Counted from the first letter of the stretch, positions 24,415 to 33,117 are shown. The stretch: DNA of 35,075 bases from CAYRAV01 sp964422365 (GCA_964422365.1 CAYRAV010000030.1:1-35075), one strand, 5' to 3'. A program made the numbers and translations. The notes: generated by a model not told the origin, from the sequence alone.

Positions 24415-25143
24415 TTAAAACTTACAATCATCTTCTGTATTTGTCAATTCAGCCCACCTTGCTGATAATAATTTTGCATAATCAATATAAAACAGCCCAT
24501 AACATCCAAGAGAGTAACCATCATTTACTTCAATTAAAACGGTTTCCCCCTTATCAGTAACACCAAAATCAATTGCATATCCTGCAGGTGCAGAAACATA
24601 ATCTTTTACAGCAGCTTCAATAATATCTGCATTAAAATGTTTTCGCCAATCACCTTTATATGGGCGGACATCAAGTATTTTTCCATATCGAACAAATACA
24701 CGCCATTCTGTTTGAATGGGGATAACTTCACTGCATATGACATCTGTATTTTCATAACAGCTTCCACAACCAATCAAATCTTTTGGTGAATTCACAACAA
24801 TTCCTGTGAATTTTTTGTCCTCCACGGGTTTTACAAACAGCGGCCATAATTCTGGGTGGGAATTAATTGTATTTATTTTAGAATACCATATTTTTCTGTT
24901 CATATATTTTCTTAATTCTTCTGGATAATCAATATCAGGTGTTTGGATTCTAAAGTCAGACAATCTGTTTCTAACTGTACTAACATATCCTATTATAATA
25001 TCATTTTTAGCACTTGTTTCTAATTTTTTAGGTGTGTGAAACATAATAATTTCAAATCCCATCTCATAGAAGCCTTGATAAGCATTATAAAAATTATAAT
25101 TACGTGGAAGATTTTTATCTGTTGATTGAATATATACTTTCAT
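24415..25143 (-). CDS. R2K-clade ATP-grasp ligase
   Basis: 242 residues. The string LWPLFVKPVEDKKFTGIVV has the paired lysines (K105 and K110/K111) that define the R2K clade of ATP-grasp enzymes. TEWRVFVRYGKILDVR (145-160) and the metal-binding end VLIEVNDGYSLG are also typical. ATP-grasp enzymes form carboxylate-amine bonds through acyl-phosphates; R2K members, which include eukaryotic CDC123, have been proposed to ligate peptides to proteins, and the prokaryotic families to act in phage-host conflict. AGAAGGTG precedes the ATG. It is the last gene of a run with the ADP-ribosylglycohydrolase (66-nt gap). Confidence 0.82.
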   Translation of the reverse strand: MKVYIQSTDKNLPRNYNFYNAYQGFYEMGFEIIMFHTPKKLETSAKNDIIIGYVSTVRNRLSDFRIQTPDIDYPEELRKYMNRKIWYSKINTINSHPELWPLFVKPVEDKKFTGIVVNSPKDLIGCGSCYENTDVICSEVIPIQTEWRVFVRYGKILDVRPYKGDWRKHFNADIIEAAVKDYVSAPAGYAIDFGVTDKGETVLIEVNDGYSLGCYGLFYIDYAKLLSARWAELTNTEDDCKF

Positions 25144-25209
25144 TTTTCACCTTCTTATATTTTTCATCTTCTTAAATGTTATTTCTTAACAATTTCTCAA
25201 TATATAATT

Positions 25210-26010
25210 TTATCTGGATATTTGATATTTTTCTGAAAATTCTCTTAATACTTTCTTTATTCCACCATCCAAATACATTATTCCACGGTCATATATTTCA
25301 TTTGGAATTTTTTTATAATATGCATGAGCAATGCCGCCAGTCATACAGGCAATCGTATCGCTGTCCCCGCCAATGGATATTGCTTTTCTTATGGCATCTT
25401 CGTATGAATTCGATTCCAGAAAGGCTTCTATGGCAGGCGGTACAGAATAAGAAGTTCTACTGTCAAATACATAGGTATCCCGTATTTCATCGAGAGTACT
25501 ATTCATTTTATATCGAAAATTTTTCATGATAAATTTTCTTATCTCATCCTGATCACATTCTTTTCTTGCCATAAAAACAGCCGTTGCAATAGCTTGTGCA
25601 CCTTTGATTGCCTCATGATGATGATGTGTATAATAACAGCAATTTTTTACCTGTTTTTTTATTTCATCAATAGAATCATATGCATACCCAATTGCACTTA
25701 CACGCATTGCACCTCCATTTCCAAAACTTCTTTGAATAAATAACTCTTCTGATTGTGCCCATGAAGAAAAAAATTGACCAAATCCAGCATAAGGATAACG
25801 TCTGTAATATTGCTTATACCATAATGCATAACTTTTTCTATCATTTACACATAAATTATGTTCATTCAGAATTTTCTCAGCTACTGCAATTGACAAAACC
25901 GTATCATCTGTAAATTGACTTCCTGATGGAAACAATTCAAAATTTTCTGTTTTTACATTGTGTAATTCATAAGTCGAACCAATAATATCTCCAAATACAG
26001 CACCATACAT
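25210..26010 (-). CDS. ADP-ribosylglycohydrolase-family protein
   Basis: Removes ADP-ribose from proteins, nucleic acids or small molecules in its family (DraG/ARH). 266 residues from ATG at 26010, with AGGAG 7 nt upstream; an in-frame start at 26031 is not supported. It opens MYGAVFGDIIGSTYE, has the first metal motif FTDDTV (33-38) and the second GGDSDTIACMTGGIAHAYY near residue 220. All metal-binding Asp/Thr residues of the family are present, so it should be active. It sits 22 nt after the upstream unknown gene and before the R2K ligase. Confidence 0.9.
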   Translation of the reverse strand: MYGAVFGDIIGSTYELHNVKTENFELFPSGSQFTDDTVLSIAVAEKILNEHNLCVNDRKSYALWYKQYYRRYPYAGFGQFFSSWAQSEELFIQRSFGNGGAMRVSAIGYAYDSIDEIKKQVKNCCYYTHHHHEAIKGAQAIATAVFMARKECDQDEIRKFIMKNFRYKMNSTLDEIRDTYVFDSRTSYSVPPAIEAFLESNSYEDAIRKAISIGGDSDTIACMTGGIAHAYYKKIPNEIYDRGIMYLDGGIKKVLREFSEKYQISR

Positions 26011-26032
26011 ACTGTTTCTCCTTTCATACACT

Positions 26033-26731
26033 TTAGTATTTTATCTGAAGTTTTTCTAAACATTCTTCAAAATTACAATACATTTCGATATTTTTTAAAT
26101 AATATTCATAAGCCTGATACATATGTGTACAATATGTAATAAAATTTTTATCTTCCTGATATTTCCCTAATTGTTTTGACAATTTTTCAAATGCTTGTAA
26201 ATCCATATTAAGTCCAAACAAGCTGTCTAAATCAGCACCATTTAGTCCTACCAAAATACCAGTGGGAACTTCATGAACAGAGTAATCTAAAACCCATGCA
26301 TATAATTTATATTTATAAAGAAGTGTTGGCAAGTGATTGGGGAAAAGGGATAAAACCATATTTGCAATTTGAAATGAAGTTACTTTAAAATCTAATTCTT
26401 CCTCAAGTAGTAAAATTGGATCTCGGTTTATGTTAAAATAGTTATCTTCCATTAATTCAAAATATAATTTTAATCCTAAAACTTGATGATTCAAAACATC
26501 TTTGGCCAATGGCGGAATCAATACCTTTTGCAAAAATGGCATAACATAAGGAATATTAGTATATTGATTCATAAAATTTATTGTTTCCATAAAATCTGGT
26601 TTATCCTCATATTCTATCTTTTTCCATTCTACTATCATTTGATGTTTCTTTTTTTTCTGTTTCTTGTTTAATGGCATATCCTTGGGATATTGTTTATATA
26701 TTTTACAATAATCTTTAAAAATTTTCTTCAT
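26033..26731 (-). CDS. uncharacterised protein, first gene of the ARH/R2K operon
   Basis: 232 residues from ATG at 26731 (AAGGA about 10 nt upstream); in-frame alternatives at 26749 and GTG 26767 have no ribosome binding site. The N-terminus is strongly basic (KKQKKKKHQ around 24-32). The remainder is helical, with hydrophobic stretches (NMVLSLFPNHLPTLLYKYK) and no clear TM or motif. I do not recognise it. Gene order implies cotranscription with the ADP-ribosylglycohydrolase. Confidence 0.7.
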   Translation of the reverse strand: MKKIFKDYCKIYKQYPKDMPLNKKQKKKKHQMIVEWKKIEYEDKPDFMETINFMNQYTNIPYVMPFLQKVLIPPLAKDVLNHQVLGLKLYFELMEDNYFNINRDPILLLEEELDFKVTSFQIANMVLSLFPNHLPTLLYKYKLYAWVLDYSVHEVPTGILVGLNGADLDSLFGLNMDLQAFEKLSKQLGKYQEDKNFITYCTHMYQAYEYYLKNIEMYCNFEECLEKLQIKY

Positions 26732-27050
26732 AATAGTCAAATCCTTCATACAAATATTTCTATACACCGTAATATATGTATTCTGCTATTTTGTATATCT
26801 TTAGAATTAAATTATACATTTATTATTTTCATTTTTCAATACTATAGTCACTAATTTTTACCAAAATTGTTTCACACTTTGCAGCCTTCCTATTTTTATT
26901 CTCTAACATTATTATTCATAGTATCTGCATCTCTATAGATTCTAGTTCTTTAACTGTTGTATTATGTTACCCTATATCTCTATCACTTTAATTGCCAAAT
27001 ATGGACATTTGATACATCAGTTGAGCTGTGCAAAATAATGATTTTTTTGT
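26732..27050. other. non-coding gap
   Basis: About 320 nt of A+T-rich sequence between the ARH/R2K operon start and the spoIVA terminator. It should hold the promoter for the gene at 26731, but I see no convincing -35/-10 pair, repeat, RNA gene or reading frame. Confidence 0.4.
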
Positions 27051-27080
27051 ATATTAAAAAGACATCGGATTACTCCAATG
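27051..27080 (-). terminator. Rho-independent terminator of spoIVA
   Basis: Read on the minus strand: CATTGGA, loop GTAA, TCCGATG (7-bp stem with one G-U pair; 27080-27063), followed by TCTTTTTAAT. It lies 24 nt past the spoIVA stop codon. Confidence 0.8.
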
Positions 27081-27103
27081 CCCTCTATACCAAATATCCC
27101 TTA

Positions 27104-28576
27104 TTAAATAATAATACAGACTAACCCACCATTATTATCATTCATTACCTTATGAATCGTTTCCTGCAGCTTTTCCTGACTTTCATCAGTCATATTATTT
27201 GCTTTATTACGAATACCATCCTCTACTAGTTGTTGAATGGATTTTCCAAAAATATTTGTATTCCATATCCCTTCTTTACCATTCTTAGCATTTTCTTGTA
27301 TGTAATTAATCAAATCTTCTGCTTGTGCCTGACTGCCTACAATTGGAGCAATCTCTGTTTCGATATCTGCTTTGATCATATGAATGGATGGTGCAGTCGC
27401 TTTGATTTTTACTCCAAATTTACTGCCATGCTTCATTAACTCCGGCTCATCAATAGATACATCATCCATATCTGGTGTTACGACACCATATCCATTCATA
27501 CGTACTTGATTACATGCATCACCAACTTTCTCATATTCTGTTTTTCTGGAAGACAAATCCTTTAATGTTGCAATCAGCTGATATTCTCCCTGAATAGGGA
27601 CACCTGTAATTTCAGATAAGATTTCATAATAAAAATTCGGCTGAAATTCTACTGTAATGTCTACATTTCCTGTACGCATATCAATCTGGTCTAATTTTAT
27701 CTTTTTCATATAGGAACTTTCAAAAGATAGATTTCCTGCAACAGCATCCTTGATTAAGGTAAGGTTTTTAAGTATATTTTTTAAATTCTTTAACAAATCC
27801 TGCTTCAGTTCATGGGTTATGGAAAGCATTTCTACCCATTTTGGGAGATAAAATTGTATCTTGGAAATAGGAAAAGAAGATAGTATTACTTCCATCATTT
27901 TGATGACATCCTCTTTCCTAAGCTGCTGGCAGTTTAAAGGAAGAACTGATACTTGATTATCTTCTGAAATTTTTTCTGCAAGCTCCTGCGTTTCGTTGGA
28001 ATGAGGTTTACTGGAATTTAAAATTACTACAAAAGGTTTACCAAGTGCTTTTAATTCCTTTATCGTACGTGCTTCTGCATTTTCATAACCACTTCTTGGA
28101 ATCTCTCCAAAACTTCCATCTGTTGTAATGACAATTCCAATGCTTGCATGTTCTACAATCACCTTTTGGGTTCCCATTTCTGCGGCCTGTGAAAATGGTA
28201 TCTCTTCTTCCAGCCAAGGTGTCTTTACCATACGCTCACTGCCATCTTCTAATTGGGAAATTGCACCATCAACCATATACCCTACACAATCAATTAAACG
28301 TACATTTACTTTGGTATCTCCAAATAGTGAAATTTCAACTGGCTCCTTTGGAATAAATTTTGGTTCCATAGTAGTAATGGCTCTTCCGCTTCCACTAATG
28401 GGCATTTCATCCAATGCTTGTTTTTTATCATATTCCTCCAATTCCGGTAATACCATTAACTCTGCAAAGCGACGAACAAAGGTACTTTTTCCACTTCTCT
28501 GAGGTCCCACGATTCCCAAATGGAAAAAGTTCCCGGTTCTCGCTGCTAAGTCTTCGTATACTTTATATGTATCCAT
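27104..28576 (-). CDS. spoIVA: stage IV sporulation protein A (spore coat morphogenetic ATPase)
   Basis: Made in the mother cell, where it polymerises with ATP hydrolysis on the forespore surface and forms the basement layer for coat assembly. 490 residues, the usual length. Walker A is GPQRSGKST (24-32), the Walker B/switch region includes LIDCVGYMVDG (about 93-103), and the protein ends GGLVCIII, the hydrophobic tail needed for localisation in Bacillus. GGAGG is 9 nt before the ATG. A sigma-E-type promoter lies about 40 nt upstream and a terminator follows, so it is a monocistronic early mother-cell gene. It proves a spore-forming ancestry. Confidence 0.97.
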   Translation of the reverse strand: MDTYKVYEDLAARTGNFFHLGIVGPQRSGKSTFVRRFAELMVLPELEEYDKKQALDEMPISGSGRAITTMEPKFIPKEPVEISLFGDTKVNVRLIDCVGYMVDGAISQLEDGSERMVKTPWLEEEIPFSQAAEMGTQKVIVEHASIGIVITTDGSFGEIPRSGYENAEARTIKELKALGKPFVVILNSSKPHSNETQELAEKISEDNQVSVLPLNCQQLRKEDVIKMMEVILSSFPISKIQFYLPKWVEMLSITHELKQDLLKNLKNILKNLTLIKDAVAGNLSFESSYMKKIKLDQIDMRTGNVDITVEFQPNFYYEILSEITGVPIQGEYQLIATLKDLSSRKTEYEKVGDACNQVRMNGYGVVTPDMDDVSIDEPELMKHGSKFGVKIKATAPSIHMIKADIETEIAPIVGSQAQAEDLINYIQENAKNGKEGIWNTNIFGKSIQQLVEDGIRNKANNMTDESQEKLQETIHKVMNDNNGGLVCIII

Positions 28577-28612
28577 TTTCTTTCATCCTCCATATTCCAT
28601 CATAAATACTAC

Positions 28613-28641
28613 ATTATATGTGTATAACAATAAAAATATGT
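28613..28641 (-). promoter_or_regulatory. sigma-E-type promoter of spoIVA
   Basis: On the minus strand: ACATATT (28641-28635), 14-nt spacer, CATATAAT (28620-28613). The sigma-E consensus is about KMATATT, 14-15 nt, CATACAHT. The -10 ends 36 nt before the spoIVA ATG. It agrees with the known sigma-E control of spoIVA. Confidence 0.75.
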
Positions 28642-28672
28642 CAGTCTAACTATATTTTCTATGAAAGTACCC

Positions 28673-28740
28673 TTTTTTGCTTTAGCAAAAAACTGAATTC
28701 AGGTATACCTTAATGGGCATACCGCAATTCATGCCCATTA
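28673..28740 (-). terminator. two hairpins downstream of the GH25 gene
   Basis: TTTTTTGC/GCAAAAAA (28673-28680 with 28685-28692, 4-nt loop) and TAATGGGCAT/ATGCCCATTA (28711-28720 with 28731-28740, 10-nt loop). On the minus strand they lie 73-140 nt past the GH25 stop codon and could end its transcript. TGAACTGTTAC at 28744-28754 links the spot to the intergenic repeat family. Confidence 0.45.
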
Positions 28741-28813
28741 GGGCTGAACTGTTACGTTTTCTTACCAAACTTAAAATTCTTCCTTGACATAGTACACAAA
28801 CATGTCTGTTTTT

Positions 28814-31183
28814 TTATAATTTTATCTTCTTTGTATTAGAATAATTAGAGTAAATAATTTTTCCGTTTATTTTTCGATAGGTGCACATTTTTACATAATA
28901 AGTTTTTCCTTTGGTTAATCGAGAAGTACTGTAGGACTTCGTTTTAGCGCTATCAATTGTAAGCAGGGCTTGAAAATTTGATATCTTATTATTTGAAATA
29001 TATATAATATATCCATCTGAAGCACTAATTTTACTCCATGTTACTTTTACTGTTCCATTGCTATTCTTTTTCAAAGAGTTTACTGTCGTTTTTTTCGGTT
29101 TTGTCGCTGTCTTAATAGTAATTTTACTGCCATAATATTTTTTATTATCTATTGTTTTATAGGCTGCAATTTTATAGGTATATTTCCTTCCAGCAGTTAA
29201 TGCTGTTCCTGAACTGCCATTTATTTTGCTAAATGCATAACTTGTTTTAGAAGATGATACTGTTTTAATTTGTATATCTTGTTTTGTATTGCTATCATAT
29301 CTATAAATTGCATATCCGCTTGCACCAGTTACTTTTTTCCATGTAAGTGTAAGTTTATTCGAAGCTGATGAAGAAAAATCCGCCTGTTCTACAGAAGATG
29401 GTTTTACATAAATAGTACAGGATGCGGATATTGTACTATTAAGTTTTGCAGTTATTACTGCTTTTCCAGGTGAAACTGCGGTTACTTTCCCTTTTGAGGA
29501 CACTGTTGCAATGGACTTATTAGAAGATGTCCATGTAACTGTTTCAAATGATTCTGTATCTATTGTTAAACTAGAAGTTTTTCCAGTTACCAGTTCAATA
29601 GTATCTTTATTCAAAATAAACTTATCAATTGGCTGCTCTGTTATAGACGGCGCTGCTGTCGGAACTTCTGTAACAACGGGTGCTGTTGGAACTTCCGCAG
29701 CAGGTGCTGTTATGACAGGCAGTGCAGTAGGTGTTTCTATAACAGATGCTGTTATAGCTGGTGATGCTATCGGAATTTCTGCAGCAGGTGCTGTTATAGC
29801 TGGCGTTGCTGTTGGAGTTTCCGTAACAGGTGCTGTTATAGCTGGCGTTGCTGTTGGAGTTTCCGTAGCAGGTGCTGTTATAGCTGGCGTTGCTGCCGGA
29901 ATTTCTGTAGCAGGTGCTGTTATAGCTGGCGATGCTGCCGGAATTTCCGTAACAGGTGCTGTTATAGCTGGCGTTGCTGTTGGAGCTTCTGTAACAGGCG
30001 CTGTTACGGCAGGTTCTGTTGTTGGAGTTGTTGGTATCTCCAGAGAAGAATTTACTACCGTAACTGTACAGGAAACCGTAATAGAGGCATCTTCAATAGA
30101 ATATGCCGTAATAACTGCATTACCTTCTTTATGAGCTGTGATGCTTCCATTTTCATCTACACTGGCAACATCTTCGTTATTAGAAGTATATTTGATACGT
30201 TTTTCATATGCATTTAGGGGCATTACCTGCACATTCATTTTTGTAGTGTCTGTATTGTTTATTGTAATAGCTGTGTTATCCGTTTTTAGCTTTGTTACAG
30301 GTACCAACGGCTCTTTTTGAACAACAAAATTTAAATCTGCATTACCAGTAATCCCTGGTACACTTCCTGTACTGGTAGATTGCCAGATTGTATATGGTTT
30401 TGTATAACTGCAAGTACTATTATATTCTGCAACCCAACGGTCATAGTTATCAAATACAGAATCTGTAAGTTTGCTTGTAAACCAATATTTATTGGCATAA
30501 ATTGCCGCCTTATATCCTGCCGCCTCAATGGTATCACAAAATGCTTTTGCAATGGTTGCCAGCTGTTTTGCAGATAACCCTTCCATAGAAATATCTTCTA
30601 AATCATAATAGATCGGATACTGTAAATCATATCCCTTCACTAAACGCAATACATGATTTGCTTCCCCAATTGCTTTTTCCTTTGTAGTTGCATAAGAATA
30701 GAGATATGTACCAAATGGTATATTATTTTTGGTGCAGGCATCCGCATTTGCAGTCCAATATTTATCATCTTGACTTTCCATATCCTGCCCATATCCACAA
30801 CGTACAATTGCAAAATCGACATCCGATGCCTTTACCTTTTTCCAATTTATTTCACCTTGGTGATGGCTGACATCTACTCCTTTCTCAACAGCTCCTGGAA
30901 TAATTGCACCTTTATCATTTACAAAAGAATCACCTACCTTAGACCATGCATTACTTGAGGTACTTGCTTTACTATAGATATTGGCAGATACAGCAGGTAT
31001 ACCATTTGTATATCGAAAACTATTTGCCATATCTCCTTCTTCTGATGATAAGGTTACAGATTCTGTTTCGATAGGAGCTGTTTCAGCAGATAGGACATTT
31101 ACTGGAATATTGAAAGATAATATTGCTAATATACCTGCCATAAATACAGGTAACCCTTTTTTATATAAAAAATGAAATTTCAC
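28814..31183 (-). CDS. secreted modular GH25 lysozyme with Big_2 and fibronectin-like domains
   Basis: Muramidase that cleaves the MurNAc-GlcNAc bond of peptidoglycan outside the cell. The true start is GTG at 31183: AAAAGGAGGC lies 7 nt upstream and the product then opens with a classic signal peptide (FHFLYKKGLPVFMAGILAIL, cleavage near VLSA). An ATG at 31264 has no such site. The 789-residue mature layout is: GH25 domain about 100-293 with GVDVSHHQG (D104), YDLED (D194, E196) and IWQSTS; Big_2 domain about 295-377; Pro/Thr/Ala repeat linker about 391-503; second Big_2 about 520-598; two fibronectin-III-like domains to the C-terminus. No LPxTG or choline-binding repeats are seen, so retention in the wall would rely on the tail domains. 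Confidence 0.93.
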   Translation of the reverse strand: MKFHFLYKKGLPVFMAGILAILSFNIPVNVLSAETAPIETESVTLSSEEGDMANSFRYTNGIPAVSANIYSKASTSSNAWSKVGDSFVNDKGAIIPGAVEKGVDVSHHQGEINWKKVKASDVDFAIVRCGYGQDMESQDDKYWTANADACTKNNIPFGTYLYSYATTKEKAIGEANHVLRLVKGYDLQYPIYYDLEDISMEGLSAKQLATIAKAFCDTIEAAGYKAAIYANKYWFTSKLTDSVFDNYDRWVAEYNSTCSYTKPYTIWQSTSTGSVPGITGNADLNFVVQKEPLVPVTKLKTDNTAITINNTDTTKMNVQVMPLNAYEKRIKYTSNNEDVASVDENGSITAHKEGNAVITAYSIEDASITVSCTVTVVNSSLEIPTTPTTEPAVTAPVTEAPTATPAITAPVTEIPAASPAITAPATEIPAATPAITAPATETPTATPAITAPVTETPTATPAITAPAAEIPIASPAITASVIETPTALPVITAPAAEVPTAPVVTEVPTAAPSITEQPIDKFILNKDTIELVTGKTSSLTIDTESFETVTWTSSNKSIATVSSKGKVTAVSPGKAVITAKLNSTISASCTIYVKPSSVEQADFSSSASNKLTLTWKKVTGASGYAIYRYDSNTKQDIQIKTVSSSKTSYAFSKINGSSGTALTAGRKYTYKIAAYKTIDNKKYYGSKITIKTATKPKKTTVNSLKKNSNGTVKVTWSKISASDGYIIYISNNKISNFQALLTIDSAKTKSYSTSRLTKGKTYYVKMCTYRKINGKIIYSNYSNTKKIKL
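29675..30013 (-). repeat. eight 42-bp tandem repeats in the GH25 linker
   Basis: Encodes about eight 14-residue units of the form PAITAPVTEIPAAS, varying mainly at positions 7-14. At DNA level the string GGTGCTGTTATAGCTGGCG recurs with few changes (plus-strand reading). The in-frame 42-bp period allows the linker to vary in length by recombination or slippage. The antisense strand shows a long open frame here as a by-product of the repeat. Confidence 0.9.
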
Positions 31184-31214
31184 TTCTATTGCCTCCTTTT
31201 CATTATCGTGAACA

Positions 31215-31326
31215 TCAAGCCTGCTCTGTATGCTTTCGGTAAAATAGAAAGTATGCTTTTCCATTTAGCAACTGCTGCGAGAAGTAAATTCCCCACAGCT
31301 TCTGCATAGATAAGTTTATGCCCGTC
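31215..31326. repeat. diverged intergenic repeat (copy E) upstream of the GH25 gene
   Basis: AATAGAAAGTATGCTTT at 31243-31259 is identical to 33395-33411, and 31219-31250 resembles 24118-24148. Further upstream of the GH25 gene 31319-31345 holds a GCCCGT/ACGGGC hairpin followed by TTGAACTTTAAC, comparable with the hairpin and TGAACTGTTAC at 28711-28754. I see no clear GH25 promoter in this gap. Confidence 0.5.
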
Positions 31327-31379
31327 AGTCTGCTACGGGCTATTTGAACTTTAACTATGATAAAACGGATGATATAGAA

Positions 31380-31416
31380 AGCGGTTTAACTTAGATAAAT
31401 ATCAAGCTAAACCGCT
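31380..31416 (-). terminator. candidate terminator of the FliD-like gene
   Basis: Nine-bp stem AGCGGTTTA (31380-31388) with its complement at 31408-31416, extended by three pairs after one mismatch. On the minus strand it is followed by TTTCTAT and lies 60 nt past the FliD-like stop codon. Confidence 0.55.
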
Positions 31417-31475
31417 ATATATATATCTGCTTTACCATAACTTTTACAATAACTATAAAATCATGTTAAATTTAA

Positions 31476-32249
31476 TTAAAAATACGTGCTGAAGGAATTA
31501 TAATTGTATGCATTATAGGTTCCTGTTGTTCCATAAGTTCCTGGTATTGTAGCCGCTCTTTTTGCAGCACTGCTCACCATGGATGCTTTTGTTGAAGTTG
31601 TAGCTGCAAATGAACTTACACCCTGAAATAATTTTTTAACAGAATCCATATCTGCATTTTTTAATTTTTCCTCATCAACTGTTAATTTGTTGTCTGTTCC
31701 CACTGTTATACCGATATCAGCTAAACTATTTTTATAGAATTTTGTATTGTTTATTATACTAGTCGTTCTCTGTAACACAGTAGCATTTGTAGTTTTACTT
31801 GTACTATCTAATAAAGCATTGTAGTCTGAAGTAAAGTTATTAACTGCTTTTACAATAGCATCTGTATCATATTTTAATGTAGTTGTTGTTTCTCCAGTAG
31901 TTTCATCTTTTGTAGTTACAGATTTCTGTTTAAATAATGATTTACTATCTGTTGCTGTCAATGCTTTAGCAGAAGCAGCAAGTTCATCGGCTTTACTATT
32001 TACAGATGTTAATGTGGTATCTTTTGTTGTATTAGAATCTATTACATTAGAAAGTGTTGTTGATTTTTTCTTACTGCTTTCTGTTGTATCCTTTTGGGAA
32101 CCGTAATATGCCTTTAACAGCTTCTTATAACTGCCTGACTGGATACTATAATAGTCCTTAAACAATGAAGATAAATCATACAAGCTGTTGCCTGTTGTCG
32201 TCCTATTGTTGAAAAAACCTGTTGATAGAAAAAGATTTGTCATTCTCAT
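31476..32249 (-). CDS. FliD-C-terminus-like protein (orphan filament-cap/hook-associated relative)
   Basis: 257 residues, Ser/Thr/Lys-rich, no signal peptide. The second half reads like the C-terminal domain of flagellar cap protein FliD: AVNNFTSDYNALLDS (helical), SLADIGITVGTDNKLTVDEEKLKNADMDSVKKLF, then SFAATTSTKASMVSSAAKRA. The N-terminal third (YDLSSLFKDYYSIQSGSYKKLLKAYYGSQ) is not FliD-like. True FliD is about twice this size or more, and no flagellar genes are adjacent. AAAGGATGTGAGCTT precedes the ATG. A sigma-28-like promoter lies upstream. It may be a flagellum-associated or secreted surface protein; its role is unknown. Confidence 0.75.
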   Translation of the reverse strand: MRMTNLFLSTGFFNNRTTTGNSLYDLSSLFKDYYSIQSGSYKKLLKAYYGSQKDTTESSKKKSTTLSNVIDSNTTKDTTLTSVNSKADELAASAKALTATDSKSLFKQKSVTTKDETTGETTTTLKYDTDAIVKAVNNFTSDYNALLDSTSKTTNATVLQRTTSIINNTKFYKNSLADIGITVGTDNKLTVDEEKLKNADMDSVKKLFQGVSSFAATTSTKASMVSSAAKRAATIPGTYGTTGTYNAYNYNSFSTYF

Positions 32250-32302
32250 AAGCTCACATCCTTTCTTTTATAATAAAATATAGTAAACAGATATATACCA
32301 TT

Positions 32303-32329
32303 ATTTCGGCTAATTTACTCTTTTCCTTA
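32303..32329 (-). promoter_or_regulatory. sigma-28-like promoter of the FliD-like gene
   Basis: On the minus strand: TAAG (32329-32326), 15-nt spacer, GCCGAAAT (32310-32303), against the sigma-28 consensus TAAA, 15 nt, GCCGATAA (3 of 4 and 6 of 8 matches, exact spacing). It ends 54 nt before the ATG. Confidence 0.5.
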
Positions 32330-32424
32330 ATATACAAGCAAAAATGCACGTATTATGCCACAAACAGTTCTCATATGGTTCCCACTTCACATGACTCGCT
32401 GTCTGCGGGAAAAATCATACAGCA

Positions 32425-33117
32425 TTAAAAAAGTGATTCTTCTAACCAATTGCGTACTTCTAAAAGATTTTTTTTCTTGGCAAACAAAATGTTATCTATA
32501 GTGCTGCTATCCTCCAACAAATCAGGAATCATAACTGCCATCATTCCTGCCGCATGAGCAGCACGCAAACCATTCGGGGCATCCTCTAGTGCCATTGCAT
32601 GTTCTGGTAATACATTTAATTGTTTACAAGCAATCTGATAAATTTCAGGAAAAGGTTTTGATTTTTTAACCATATTTCCACTGATAATTGCGTCAAAATA
32701 ATGTGCAATTTCTGCCTGGGATATGTTATTTTTAGCTGAGGTATCACTAGAAGAAGTGGCAATTGCCATTTTTATATTTTTATTTTTTAAAAAAGAAAGA
32801 AGCTCATGCAATCCCATTTTGATTGGTAATCCATGTCTTTTTACATAATTCCAATAAAATTTTCTATATTCTTTTAAAAATTTTTCAAACGGAAACTCTT
32901 TTCCATACTTATTTTTAAAATAAGCTGCCCTCTTTTGTAAATTAAAGCCTAATGTATGATAAATATTTTCCCCAAGCTGTCCATATCCTAAGACTTCCCC
33001 TGCTTTGTTCCATGACATTTGTACAATCCTCTCACTATCGAACATAAGTCCATCCATATCAAAAACGACTGCTTCTAAAGCTCTAAGCTGTTTGATTTGC
33101 TGTGCATCTGCTGTCAT
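32425..33117 (-). CDS. HAD-superfamily phosphatase/phosphoglucomutase-like protein
   Basis: About 230 residues of the HAD subfamily IA, beta-phosphoglucomutase-like group. Motif I is VVFDMDGLMFDSE with nucleophile and acid/base Asp; motif II IATSSS; motif III Lys in KKSKPFPEIY; motif IV ALEDAPNGLRAA. A four-helix cap follows motif I. It removes phosphate from, or isomerises, a phosphorylated metabolite; the substrate is not evident. The start is uncertain: ATG 33117 is taken, with GTG 33129 and TTG 33156 possible, none with a well-spaced ribosome binding site. Confidence 0.87.
   Translation of the reverse strand: MTADAQQIKQLRALEAVVFDMDGLMFDSERIVQMSWNKAGEVLGYGQLGENIYHTLGFNLQKRAAYFKNKYGKEFPFEKFLKEYRKFYWNYVKRHGLPIKMGLHELLSFLKNKNIKMAIATSSSDTSAKNNISQAEIAHYFDAIISGNMVKKSKPFPEIYQIACKQLNVLPEHAMALEDAPNGLRAAHAAGMMAVMIPDLLEDSSTIDNILFAKKKNLLEVRNWLEESLF

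Noticed and set aside
28128..28502. 124-codon plus-strand frame
   Set aside because: Lies wholly inside spoIVA on the opposite strand; spoIVA is certain.
29511..30134. 207-codon plus-strand frame rich in GAVIAGVAVG
   Set aside because: It is the antisense reading of the 42-bp repeats in the GH25 gene and has no start signal.
28814..31264. Longer GH25 product starting at ATG 31264
   Set aside because: The GTG at 31183 has a full AAAAGGAGG site and begins a normal signal peptide; the extension would put 27 charged residues before it.
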